The notes below the pieces were generated by a model. It saw only the letters and a list, made by a program, of their open reading frames with translations, made no database searches and was not told the DNA's origin. A DNA stretch of 64,000 bases from Calliphora vicina. Its lineage: Eukaryota > Arthropoda > Insecta > Diptera > Calliphoridae. The position numbers and the translations under genes are program-made. This document shows positions 9,890 to 22,500 of the stretch, piece by piece. The stretch is from NCBI RefSeq assembly GCF_958450345.1, contig NC_088784.1:67419747-67483746 (forward strand). Reading direction: 5' to 3'. Every line of letters starts with the position of its first letter. The stretch's first letter is position 1.

Positions 9890-10820
9890 CTCTGTACAAC
9901 TCCAAAAAAAACTACAAGGTCCGACCAATAAATTTTGATAGAGGAGACAAAAAAAAAGACACGTGTATCGGCGTTTTGAAAGTTTACATCTGAATTTCAT
10001 TTTAGGGTGGGTTAAAGCTTCCCAACTCTGGCACATTCTTATTGTTAATCAAAACCATGTGATCCTTACATTTTAGGTATAAAATGTGTTCATGAAATTT
10101 ATGTATAATATTACGGAGAACATTTTTGTAGAATATGATAACCCTCTAAATACTCAAGGCATGGGTCTTTTTGTCCTTCTTTTAAAAAAGAGCAAAAACA
10201 CCATTAAAACAGGGATTTAAGGGGTTAAAATGTTCCGCAAAAATATTATCCGTGAAATTTGACTATAAGTTCCTGAATACAACAGAAATAAGACACAACA
10301 AAAGCGAGCTTAGGGTTAATTTCTCATTTATTAAGAATTTTATTTTAAAGTACAGTTTTAATGGTGTTTTTGCTCTATTTTAAAAGGACAAAAAGGACCC
10401 ATGCCTTGAGGATTTAGTGGGTTAAAATATTCTACAAAAATGTTCTCCGTAACATTTTACATAAATTTGCTGAACACATTTTATACCTAAAATATAAGGA
10501 TCACATGGTTTCTTATGCCGATTAACAATAAGCCCCATTTTTTCAAGATCTAGTTATCGTTTTTCGTAACGATAAACCTCCAATTAACATTTTTTTTTGT
10601 ATGAGAACTGTCAGTTTATCGTCACGATAAAAAATAACCAGATATTGAGAAAATGGGGGTAAGAATGTGCCAGAGTTGGGAAACTTTTACCCCCCCTCAA
10701 ATGAAATTTAAATGTAAACTTTCAAAACGCCGATACACGTGCCTTTTTTTGTCTCCTCTATCAAAATATATTGGTCGGACCTTGTAATTTTGGAAAAAAA
10801 GTTGAATTTGTTGTATAGTG
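9890..10820. mobile_element. Foldback element, 931 bp
   Basis: Long inverted arms of about 400 bp: the left arm starts near CTGTACAAC and ACAAGGTCCGACC (9912-9925), the right arm ends GGTCGGACCTTGT...GTTGTATAG (to 10820). Arms share GAGGAGACA, CACGTGTATCGGCG, AATTTCATTT, ATGTGATCC and CCATTAAAAC. The right arm is broken by a 127-bp insertion at 10533. There is no transposase. A second, half-length copy is at 13111. Foldback-type non-autonomous transposon, family unknown to me. Confidence 0.7.
10533..10659. mobile_element. 127-bp MITE nested in the foldback element
   Basis: The insert has inverted ends CCCCATTTTTTCAAG / ATTGAGAAAATGGGG and internal complementary TTATCG / CGATAA motifs. TAAG stands on both sides (10529-10532 and 10660-10663). 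The intact left arm of the host element reads, in complement, GATTAACAATAAGAATGTG, exactly the site without insert, which proves the insertion. Confidence 0.8.
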
Positions 10821-13110
10821 TAATGGTAAAACAAAAACGTTACAAACGAACGATAATCATTAATTCAATTCAATTGCTACCTGCATAGCCAATTACTTTA
10901 TTCCACACGTAAAACTCAAATCATATAATTAAAGTTTTTATTTAAAAACACAATCAATCTAAATCTTCTATACCAAAATACGAATGTTATGCATTTGTAT
11001 CGCTCAAAAATAATAGCGGAAATCACTCTTCGTTGCAAACTATCCTGCACACCTTGCACATATTGCAAATCTAGGATAAGTGCTTTATTTTGTTGTTGTG
11101 GTATCTTTTGGATGTACCACGTTGCGATCACTTGACTGACTCGAATTTATATATTTCTGTCATTTGACACATATGTACTCTTTGTAGTACAGAGAGAAGA
11201 CAATATGTTACTTTATACATCCCAGGTAATCTAGCGTGAAGACAATTGTCACTTATATGTCTCTAAGTAATCTAGAGTGTGGTCACTTTAAACGTTTTGT
11301 GAGTAATTCGTACAAACTGGTTTTATGCAATTTGTGTTGATATAATTCTCATAGTAAGGTAACTGACGCTATGTAACCAGTATGTGAATACAATGCGTTG
11401 ACTACTTTGGACCAGCTACCAGACAGTCTTATTGTAATCAAAAAGGGTCAATTGTTCGCCTGGTTAGGGCATGCACGTGTTAAAATAAATAGTCCTACGT
11501 AACTAGTTATGTAACTAGTTGTCACCCTAAATGATTAGAACTGCTGGGTATTAATTGTTAGAATTGTGATGGTCTTATACTTAGTGAGTGATATGGTGAC
11601 TAGATATTGGATCCTACACTAGTGCAAAGAATTTTGTTCTAGTCATTTTTAAAATTTCTGATTGTCAGAAATATGAAATCAAATTTATGAAATCCTTAAA
11701 GACTCCTCTGCGCAAAGGCAAACATTTTATCTGTCAGTGCAGAAATATTCTCTAAAGTATGAAGTTCTTCAATGACAATACTTTGTATTGAAATATAATT
11801 ATTTATGAATATTTTCCATATTATCTAAGGTAGGGTGTATATCAAAATTGTCCTATATTGGCAATATTTTATTTAATATTTTCTATTGCAATTTAATCAA
11901 TTCTTTCTAATGAAAATCTAATACATACATACACACAATAAAACGCTATGTATTTATTATACATATTTATCAGTTTCCACTAACTACCTTCTGGTAATGT
12001 TTTATTTTAATTTATAAAATACAGCAAAATGGGAAAGGAAAGTTTTAACAAAAAAATAACGAAACAAATCGCTGTAGTTGTTTACCGTCTTTTGTTTAAT
12101 CCAAATGCCAATTGGACGGAGAAGGAAATACAAAAATAAAGAACAGTTACTAACGAACTGTCTTAAATGTTGCTGTTATTGCTTTATTGTTTTGTTTTGA
12201 TTTGATTTGTTTTGTTTTGACCAAAGCAAAAACAAAAAAGACCTATTGATGTTTTTGTTTATACATCATATTCACACAAACAAAAACAACTGTTGAAAAT
12301 GCATGTTAGCATAAACTGCATGAACCGGTATTTGAATGTGCAAGTGAATAAATAATTTAATTTAATTATTAAAAACCAAGAGCTTTTTTTAGGAAAATTG
12401 TTTAATTAAAGTTAAGTAGAGTATATTTCCGAATATTTGTGAATGAATTTGCTCGATTGTATTGAACATGTTTTAACGGGCGGGCATTGCTCAAATGAAA
12501 TAAGTCAACAAATTATTTGTAAATTGACCAACAATTTGTGTTACTATTTTAGTTAAACTTGATTTCCTTTGTCAATAAATTGTGCGATAATTAAATACAA
12601 TAGGCACTTTATAGTGTGTGACAAAAACAAAAATAATAGAAACAAACATGTAACGACATATAATAACAATTTGATTAACACAGTTTCAAGTATGTAATAT
12701 TGAATTATCTAATTATGTCGTTAAAATGTAATAGTTTAATGTTAAATAGCGTCATTCTCCTGTTTCGCACAGAATTCTGAAGTGTTATTACTATTTAAAC
12801 AAAATATATTTGTGATGGCCAGGACTATTAAAAGTATTTTATGCTCTTATATCATTAAATTAAAATAAGCTCCTAACATTTCAAAATATGCTAAGTGTGC
12901 CCAAATAAATCTTTATGACCGTAAGGTTAAGTTAACTAAAAATCTTATATTATAGTTGTAATTCTATTTTAAAGATTATTTACAATAATAAATACATATT
13001 TCCAAAAACTTAACTTTCTTGGTAATACAATGGAAACTTTTCCAAATATTCAATTAATAAGTCACAATCCAATAAGATATTTGTATTTTTTTAGTATTTT
13101 ATTAATTAAC
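10821..13110. other. Intergenic; no gene seen
   Basis: No coding region could be supported. At 11220-11560 are words such as GTGAAGACAATTGTCACTTA and AACTAGTTATGTAACTAGTT that look like remains of an inverted-repeat element, but ends could not be fixed. The remainder is AT-rich without recognisable structure. Confidence 0.45.
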
Positions 13111-13560
13111 ACTATACAACAAAATTTTTTCCAAAATTACAAGGTCCGACCAATCAATTTTGATAGAGGAGACAATAAAAAAGACACGTGTATCGGCGTT
13201 TTGAAAGTTTACATCTGAATTTCATTTGAGGGGGGGGGGGGTTAAAGTTTCCCAACTGTGGCACATTCTTATTGTTAATCAAAACCATGTTATCCTTACA
13301 TTTTAGGTATAAAATGTGTTCATGAAATTTATGTATAATATTACGGAGAACATTTTTGTTGAATATGTTAACCCTCTAAATCCTCAAGGATTGGGTCTTT
13401 TTTGTCCTTATTTTAAAAAAGAGCAAAAAACACCATTAAAACAGGGATTTAAGGTGTTAAAATGTTCCGCAAAAATATTCAACCAGAAATCAGAAATAAG
13501 ACATAACAAAAGAAAGCTTAAGGTTAATATCGCATTTATTAAGATTTTATTTTAAAGTAC
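13111..13560 (+). mobile_element. Half copy of the 931-bp foldback element
   Basis: Starts ACTATACAAC and runs through ACAAGGTCCGACC, GACACGTGTATCGGCG and AGGGATTTAAGG to the centre of the element, then stops at 13560; the second arm is missing. It is close in sequence to the left arm at 9890. A run of nine or more G (13229-13240) marks the place where the other copy reads GGGTGGG. Confidence 0.7.
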
Positions 13561-13823
13561 CCCAAAACTTTAGCATGAAAAAAAAGTTCAAATTTAACTA
13601 ATATCTCTATTATTTTACCTTCGATAGCAAATATGGATAGGAAGCATTCATTAATTACATTTTTTAGCTCTAGGCAATTCCACTTCATTATGATACAATG
13701 TCCAGCATATGTCACCATTTGTCATTTGTATCGGAATGGCTTCAATTTCCATTATATTTTGTTCTACCTTCGTTATATTTCAATTAATTCTGTTATTTCG
13801 CAAAAAATAAATACATATATTAT

Positions 13824-14492
13824 TATACCCTTCACCATGAGTGGCAAGGGTATATATAAGTTTTTCATTCCGTTTGTAATTTCTACATTTTTCATTTGCG
13901 ACCCCACAAAGTATATATATTCTGAATCGTTATAGATAGAGTGTGTTGAAATCAACTTTCTGAAGCCCCCAAATAACTTACATACACGAATGATACATCA
14001 ATATCTCCGAAATTCTTCCGGCTCGGTTGCTATTTAAAATCGAGAAAATCGGTCCACAAATGGCTGAGATATATATCAGGACAACCTCGATTTTTGACCC
14101 ATATCTGGATTACTAAATCATTAATATAGACAATATGGATATCTAATGATAGATATTTCAAAGACCTGTGCAACGTATATAAAACCATAGTATGTTGGAC
14201 CTACAATGGGTCAAAATAGGAAAAAATATTTTTTAACCCGAATTTTTTTTTTACCAAAATTTGTTTTCACTAAAATTAAAAAAAAAAATTTTAAAACTAT
14301 AAAAAAAAATTTTTTTAAAATTAAAAAAAAAAATTATTAACTTTAAAAAAAAATTTTAAATTAAAAAAAAAAATTTAAATACAACTGGAAAAAAAATTAA
14401 ATTTTGTTTACCTAAAAATATTTAAAATTTTTATTTTAAAGTATATTTTGGTGAAGGGTATATAAAATTCCGAATATAGCTCTCTTACTTGT
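13824..14492 (+). mobile_element. DINE-1/HINE-like repeat (non-autonomous Helentron)
   Basis: Begins TTATACCCTTCACC and ends GGTGAAGGGTATA...ATATAGCTCTCTTACTTGTT, i.e. subterminal inverted repeats and a T-rich 3' end. The middle has TATATATATTCTGAATCG, a decayed core and long A/T homopolymer tracts at 14240-14400. This layout (subTIRs, TA-rich core, GTCY tract, 3' hairpin) is that described for DINE-1/mini-me repeats of Drosophila. The GTCY tract is deleted in this copy. Confidence 0.75.
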
Positions 14493-14507
14493 TTTTTTTA
14501 TTTTAAT

Positions 14508-15012
14508 TATACCCGTCACCTTCTTGAGAAGGGTATATATATATAAGTTTGTCATTCCGTTTGAAATCTCCACAATATAATTGTCCGCCCTACAAAGTAT
14601 ATATATTCTGGATCCTTATAGATAGCGGAGTCGATTAAGCCATGTCCGTCTGTTTGTTGAAATCAACTTTCCGAATCCCATGCTCTTTAAAATCGAGAAA
14701 ATCGGTCCACAAATGGCTGAGATATAAGGAAAAAACCAGGACAACCTCGATTTTTGACCTATATCTGGATTACTAAGTCATTAATATAGACAATATGGAT
14801 ATCTAACGATAGATATTTCAAAGACCTTTGTAACGACCTACATATATAAGACCGTAGTAAGTTGGACAATGGGTCAAAATCGAAAAAATATTTTTTAACC
14901 CGAATTTTTTTTTCACCAAAAGTTTTTTTTCGCTTAATATTAAAAAAATTAAAATAATTTGGTGAAGGGTATATAAGTTTCGGCACAGCCGAAAATAGCT
15001 CTTTTACTTGTT
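14508..15012 (+). mobile_element. DINE-1/HINE-like repeat
   Basis: Begins TTATACCCGTCACC, contains CTGGATCCTTATAGATAGCG, AGCCATGTCCGTCTG and AAAATCGGTCCACAAATGG, and ends with the 3' hairpin TTTCGGCACAGCCGAAA followed by ATAGCTCTTTTACTTGTTTT. The hairpin stem CGGC/GCCG near the 3' end is as expected for Helitron-like elements. Same orientation as its neighbour. Confidence 0.8.
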
Positions 15013-15431
15013 TTGAATTGGCAATGTTTTGCTAATTAAATCAAAAATTAAGTAAAGATGTTAATTAAAACTTGAAGAAAACTCAATGGTTTCATTCCAA
15101 AAAATTTCGTTTTACTCTTTGTGAAAAAGCAAAATACTAAAATAATTTCACTTTCGATCTAAATAGAATTTGTGACAGATCTGAAGATTCACGAGTTTTT
15201 GGAATAATTTGAATAATGAACTTGTTATTGTATATTTGGGTTAAATCTTTTTTGTTGTAAGAATCTTCTGCATTTGTTTTGGAGCTTTAATCATGTTTTA
15301 AAGAAAGTTAAAAAAAACATCACATAAAACTAAGGAAAATAATTTACGGAAATTCCCGCATAATTTCCTGGGATTTCGGTATTGAAAATTTTGAGGAATT
15401 TCCCGTCCCGGGAATTCCGATGAAAAGCTCT

Positions 15432-16507
15432 AGTCACAATATATCGACATGCTCTCCTTAAAATGTAAATATTTGTATATAATAGGCTATCTATCTAATG
15501 TACACTATAGATATTAGAAAATTAAACTGGTGAAGGGTATAAAAAGCAATTTAATAATCTTATATTCTTAATTACTATAAAATTCACGATATGAAATTTT
15601 TTACATACATACAGACACCACTGCATATTTGTTTGAAAAAAAAACAATTTTAACTAAATTAAATTTTCTGTTCTAATAATTTTTTTGGCTATTAAAACCA
15701 CCAACAACCACATTTGAAGTATAAATTTAAGAATAACTGCACAGAAATAAATAAAAATGGGTAATGGTGTTACATTTCTTAAAAGAAATCACAAAAAAGT
15801 CATATTAAACAGCAATATCAACTTGTTTTTTTCTTCTTACTTTTACAGCTTTTTTTTTTTGTTCAATAATAAACTAAATTTCATGGCTGCTATACAAAAT
15901 GCTTTAGCTTAAAACCTAATCAGCTTAAGTAAAAAAATAAAACAAAACAAACATCATCATCACAATCATCATAGTTAGCAGCTAAAATAACAAAGTTAAA
16001 AACTAAACACACTAAACTACTACAATTCAAAATAGAAACTAAAAGCAGCAAAAGAAATAATAAAAAATAAATAATTAAACAATAAAGTTGACTAAATTCG
16101 AAAATTAAAAAAATAAAATAAAAATGAATAAAACATGATGAAAAATGTTGTTGCGACGACGGCTACGCAAAATTCATAAAGAACACACTTTAACGATTAA
16201 AAATAAAATAAAAATATATAAACTCAACTAAAACTAGAATTAGATTTTAGAAAATGACAAACAATTGATGCTCTAAAAAATTTCAAAACAAGAAATTCAC
16301 ATTTTTTTTAAAAAAAAAAAAAATTTTTGTTGCTACTGCCAAACAAACACATTCTACATACTACATTCGATTCCAAAAGCACCAAAAAAAGAAAAAAATC
16401 AAAATAAAAAACATTCCACAAATATCAACACAACAACTGCTAAATAATCGTAAAAATAATTTCATTTTTCTTTTTCAACACACTCCAACAACATAAAATA
16501 ATTTACA
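15432..16507 (+). other. Upstream region / possible 5' leader of the four-TM gene
   Basis: AT-rich and non-coding. A fragment GGTGAAGGGTATAAAAAG at 15530-15546 is a DINE-1-like remnant. From about 15900 the plus strand is A-rich with many AACAA/AAATAA words, as in long fly 5' leaders, and runs into the ATG at 16508. No TATA box or initiator could be assigned. Confidence 0.35.
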
Positions 16508-19500
16508 ATGAATTGTGAAAAATCTAGTGAAACTTTCAAAAGTGGCGGCAGTGGTGCTGACGGCGGCTTTAAGAATTTTTGGAATGACCACATTATGGAG
16601 CGTTTCATAAAAGCGAATCTTTTCATTATTTGCTGCGTTGCTGCTGGCTTACTTTTGGTAAGTACATACATATATTTTAAGTACATAAGCATTTACTTAA
16701 TATAAACTAAAAATAAATATTTAATAAAAACAAAAATACTGTACAAAATTACATGTCTAGAAATAAATAGGACTTAATGTATCAAAACTAGCAGTTTTAT
16801 TAAGAGAAACAAAATGCTCTGATTACAATAATACCTTTCACTTCTACTATTATGCTGTAGACCACCATCGTTTGACAATATCAGCATATATGAGGGCGGG
16901 TCAATAAGTCAGTGAATTTTTGAATTTCTTGCGTCTTAACTGAAAGAGCCAGACTTCACCCGTCAGCAGGCAGCAATTTGCGACTGTTAAAAGGGTAAAA
17001 ATAAAAAAATGGCGAATATTATGCCAACTTATTGGGCCGAATTAATGAGGATTTGAAAAAACGACTGCATTTGGCCAAGATAAAGTTCTTTTTGACCAGG
17101 ACAATGCAAAGATGCACACATCCTTGCTCCCTCATCCCAATTCTACGGATTAAGCGGTGAGTGTCTATGTCTTGTTTCCAAAACTGAAGAAATGGCTCTA
17201 CGAAAAGAGATTTAACTCCAATGATGAAATCATCTCACAAACAAATAACAATTTTGATGACCTCGACAAATCTTATAAATTTATCTTAGAAGTTATACAA
17301 AAATTGCAGAAACGTTAAACAAAGTATATAGAGTTCAAATAAGACTATGCTGAATAATAAAATGATTTTTTTTATCAAAAAAGCTGTGTTTCATTAAAAA
17401 AGTCACAGACTTATTAACCCGCCTTCGTATGTTTATTTGTCTTTTGTTTCTTCTTGTGTTGAACTTCAATATCACATCCAGACGAAGTTCTTACTCAATT
17501 TTCTTTTCATTATCTTTCATTCCCCAGTATAGTTAGTATTTTTTTCTAGTTTCGCTTATCATTAAAAAATAACTTTTCCAATACTTAGATATTAACTTGT
17601 TTATTAGCAAATACTTACCACTTCATGTCAATAATACAGACAATTAAATATGTATGAGTTTTTGTGCAATAATTGCCAATGAATCATTGTTTTGTAAACA
17701 ATTTCTTTTCCTACTTTTAGATTGTCTATTTGGGTGCATTTTCATGTGAAGTATCATGGATATTGGAAGCAAAAGGTGATTTACCCTATTCGGCCTACAT
17801 ATTGTGCACCCAATACTTTGTGGTATTTGTGGCCACAACAATATTAATACATGGTTTGGTAACGGGTTTGTCATGGGGTCTATTTGCCTGGTCGGTGGTT
17901 ATTGGTATTCTCTCAATACCAGAATTGATATTTGTCATGATAATGACTACACAACACTGGGTAAGTTGGTTTTAATGTTTTTTTTGTTATATATTTTATT
18001 AATTTTATTTCTTGTCTCATTTAGGGCCTACAATCCGTTCATGGTTTAACTGAATTAATAGCGTATTTGGTGCGTTTGGTTATAAATTGTTTAGCTTTGA
18101 TTTGCGTGATACCAACTGGCCTAAGGTATGTGAACAATATAAAAAAAATATTTTAGCTAAACACACAATGTAAATGTAGCATAACTTTTTCATTAATTTT
18201 TTTGTTTGTTTTATAATTATGTGTGTTAAAAATAGAAAATAAAACATATTACAAAACTTGCTAATGGATGTTGCTTTGAAGATGTTTAAAGCTAAAAACT
18301 GTTATAACTTCTTTTCACTTTCGTTTGTTTTATTTATTTTTTTTGCTTAAGGCAGTTAACTGCCAATAAGTTTCAAGAAATATTAATAAGCGAGAATAGT
18401 ATCCACTTACAACTTAGCATTTTTTAAAATTAAAATACTAATTAGTTTTTAAACAAGTTAATACATATTTCTTGTCTGCTAAGTTCCGATTATTATTATT
18501 ATTATTCAACATTAGAATACCGAATTGAACAATCTCCCAGAGCTGTAAATGAATCATTAATTTTTTTAAATAATTCGCGAATCATTCACACAAAAAAATT
18601 AATTGAATTAAATTTGAATCAATTCAAATGAATTTGGTAAAAATGAATTGTAATTCGTTTCCAATTCAAATGAATTTGTAAATTTCGTTTCTAATTCAAA
18701 TGAATTTGTCAAAGTGAATTGCAATTCATTACCAATTCATTTGAATTGGATTGATTCTGAATTAATTCAAATAAATTAGAAAAAAGAATTAGCAATGCAT
18801 TTGAATTGACGAAAAAAATATTTAACAATTTCTATAACTTAGATGCAACTGTCAAAACATCATCTCTTCTTTGTCCACCAATTAAGTAGCTGTGGTTAAA
18901 AGCTTTGAACCCAAATTTTGATATTGGCCCTGAATTGATTCAAATTTTATTCAATTCTTTTTTGTTGTGAAATGAATTAATTCAAAATATGTATAGCTAC
19001 ATAATTCGTAAGGAATAAAAATCAAAAAACAGTGATTCATTCAAAAATTAATACAATTGATGCAAATTCCTCCGCGCAAATTTTTGCTCTACAGAAAATA
19101 TGCTCAAAATGCGCGTCTTTAGGTGCGTTGAACCACTAGAAGGAGTGAAAATTTTCAAAAAAAGGACGCCATTATTTTTATTTGCGCAAAAACCTTTAGA
19201 AAAATGATGATACCCGCAAATCAATTTTTTAAAATTAACTCTATTATACATATTTGTTCTTAAAGTTATCGCTTTTTTTACAGGGCCGGTCAATAAGATA
19301 AAAAATCATTTTATTTTTGAACTTAGTCTCCACTTCAAATCTTTTTATTCCATACAAAAATTAAGATTTGTCTAGGTCATCAAAATATGTATTTGTTAGT
19401 GAGATAATTTCATCGTTGATGTCACATCTCTTGACGTTAAATCCCTTTCTTCAGGTTTGAAAAGTCACTTGAGGCTAAATAAGGAGAATAGAGTGGATGA

Positions 19501-22500
19501 GGGAGCAATTCATAGCCTAATTTATGGATGTTTGCCATGGAAACTGAACCTGAGTGCACGCTTGCATTTTCCTGGTGAAAAATAACGTTTTTCTTGGCCA
19601 AATGCGGTCGTTTTTCCCAAAATCCTATTAAATCGTCCAATAGGTTGGCAGCCATTGATTGTTTTACCTTCTTGAAGGTACTCAATGAGATATATTGCGA
19701 GTACATTCTAAAAAATGGTTGCCATGAAAAACCTACCTTGGCCTACTTTGACGCCAATTTACCTCGAGACCCACTGTTTTGATTGCTCTTTGGTCTCTGG
19801 TGTGTTGTGGTGGATCCACGTTTCGTCCACGGTTGGAAAAGGTCGCAGAAACTCGTCTTTATTGCAATTGAACAACGCCTAACATTGTGAGCAAACGCGG
19901 CACCCATCTTGCGGAAAGCTTTCTCATACCCAAGTGATCATTCAGAATTGAAACTACTGAGAAATGTGAGATGCCTAGAATCCTAGCTTCCAGAATCTCT
20001 CGCACTTTCAATCTCCGATCGGCTAACACCATATCGTGAACTTTTTCATTTGTTTCGGATGTAGAGACCTCAACTGGGTGTCCAGAACGTTCTTCATCCT
20101 CCGTGCTTGTACGAAATTCAGTAAATTACTTTGTTATCACTGAAATTGATGGTGCACAGTTCCCATAGTATTTATCAAGCATTGCTTTGGTTTGAATGTT
20201 ACATAGTTTTTTTCCGCAAAAAATAATGCTTAATGAGGTCACGAAATTCACTTCGTGACCTCGGTAGTCTGCTATCAATGTTTGTCAAACACAAATTAAA
20301 TGACGCAGCTTGTTCAAATTTTGACAGGAGTCAAGTGTCAGATGCCTGTTGAGAGGAGCGATGTTGCCATTTTAGTTGGTAAATTCAAAAAGTTATGAAC
20401 TTATTGACTTGCAAAAATACACTAACAAATCGATGCCAAAATTCTTCAAATTATGTGAAACAGATAAATAACTAACTCTTATGAATCTAAGAAGCACAGA
20501 CAAAAAGTTGATATTGCATAGTTTTGGTTGCCCTGGTGATAACTAAGTGAAATAAATAGGAATTTTTTTACATTCCCACTTGCTTTATTTCAAAGTTTCT
20601 TTCATTAAAATCTGACCATATTTGAACAAGTTACAAGATGTACAAAGTTTTCCTAAACAGATACGGTCAACTTTGACCCCATGTATCTCACCTTGTGCTC
20701 TAATTTTCATAAAAAGCTTATGTCTTCCTCTACAATTCGTTCACACATCATTTTGCAATCGGAACTGTAGTTTAGAAGATTCAGATTTATTAACACTTGT
20801 TTTACGATCATCCACTGCTGGTTTGTTTCTTAAGTCTTTTTATTTTAGATTTGTAAATGGAAAATGTTTGTGTCTTTAGTCTTTTGTTTTCGCATACGCA
20901 ACCACAACATGTTTGTTTCACAAGTCTTTCATAATTATATCCACAATAAATGAAGTTGCTGTCTGAAGTCTTTCAAGGTGTTAATCCAACACAAGAAGTT
21001 TGTGTCTTAAATCGTTTGTTTTTTTAAGCATAAACATAGTTTGTTTCTTAAGTCATTTGTTTTATAAACAGTGGAGCAACTCAAACTTCGTACAAAACTA
21101 CGTGATTTACACGATGATTTTTCAGTCATGAATTGCATTGAATTTGCATTTACTACACCCCTACCTCCCTCTTGACAACAAACTCTTAAAGTTATGACTT
21201 AAAGTCATAAAAAAGGCATAAGAGAATCTCGTAAAACAAAAATTGTAAAACCTTCATTGAAATTAAATTTTAATTCATTAATTTAATTGATAAGCTAGAT
21301 TTGGCAGGGCATTTATATAACAGATACTTTGGGGACGCGTCTAAATGAGTTTAACATAGAGTTAACAGGTTCCGTTAACAAAAAAAATAATTCGGAATTT
21401 TACTATATGAATTTCATTCTAAGCAAATGAAAGCATTTTGTTTAAGTTATACGAGCGCGGGTCCATAAGTCCATGACTTTTTGAATGTAACATACAGATT
21501 TTTAGATAAAAAAATCATTTTAAGTTTTCAAGATTGTCTCCTATGGGCTCTATAGACTTTGTCTAACGTTTCTCTAACTTTTTTTATCCCTTCCAAAAAA
21601 TAAGATTTGTCGATAACTTTAAAATAGGTATTTGTTTGTGAGATGATTTCTCTTTCTCTTAAGCCATTTCTTCAGGTTTGGAAACAAGAAATAGTCAATC
21701 GGGGCTACATAGGACGGATGAGGGAGCTATTCGTATTTTAATTCAATTATTTTTGCCATGGAAACACATGTGAAAAACATCCCAAACAAAACGGTGACAT
21801 GACATTATTGGCTGACAAACCCACCTTGGACTTCTTTGACACTGATTCAACCTGAGAAACCCACTGTTTTGACTGCTGTTGAAGTTGATAATGCGGAAAT
21901 CTTACTCATAAACGAATCTTACTCAAACCCAAGTGATCATTAAAAATTAAAACCGCTGAGCCTTGTAGATGCCTATGGCTTCCACAATCTCTCGCACTTT
22001 CAATCTCCGATCGGCCAATTGTTTCGGGTGTAGAGACCTCAACTGGGCTACCAGAACGTCGCACAGTGGTATAGAAAATAAATCTGTAACTTCTAAAAAC
22101 TTTGTCCGATTTGAATGAAATTTTACATGCGCTAAGAAGAAGTATTTTTGAGTTTCAGTTTTGAATGTTGACCTCATGGGCTCACTAGGTGTGCGGCCAT
22201 AGGTCCCCAAAGTAGGATTTCTGGGGTATTCCCAATTTTTAAAATTATCCTATTTCTTCGTCTGTGTTCCGATTTCAAAAAATTACATATCGTTACCTTA
22301 ATATAGAAAGGCCCTAACTCTCTTTTTTGTAAGCCCATTCAAAATCATTCTATCAAAATTTATATCTTACTTAGAGTGTAACAAAAAAACTCGATTTTTC
22401 ATAATTTATTAAACTAAACTAGATTTTTGGTAATTATTCGAACTTTATATATATAATTTGAAAGTAAATTTTAATTAGGCTTAAGATAGTTTTTTATTAT

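Larger units (their letters stand above)
13712..15431 (-). mobile_element. GGGAATTCCC-rich TIR element, copy 2, interrupted
   Basis: Read on the minus strand the element starts at 15431 with AGAGCTTTTC and GGAATTCCCGGGACGGG, follows copy 1 to 'CATTGCCAATTCAAAAC' at 15014, and resumes below 13824 with 'AACAGAATTAATTGAAAT' and 'GAAGCCATTCCGATACAAAT'. Between them sit two DINE-1-like repeats (13824-14492 and 14508-15012). The distal end is lost near 13712. This is a clear case of nested insertion. Confidence 0.65.

Noticed and set aside
17804..18049. Frame running from four-TM exon 2 through the intron
   Set aside because: Different frame from the membrane-protein reading and without splice consistency.
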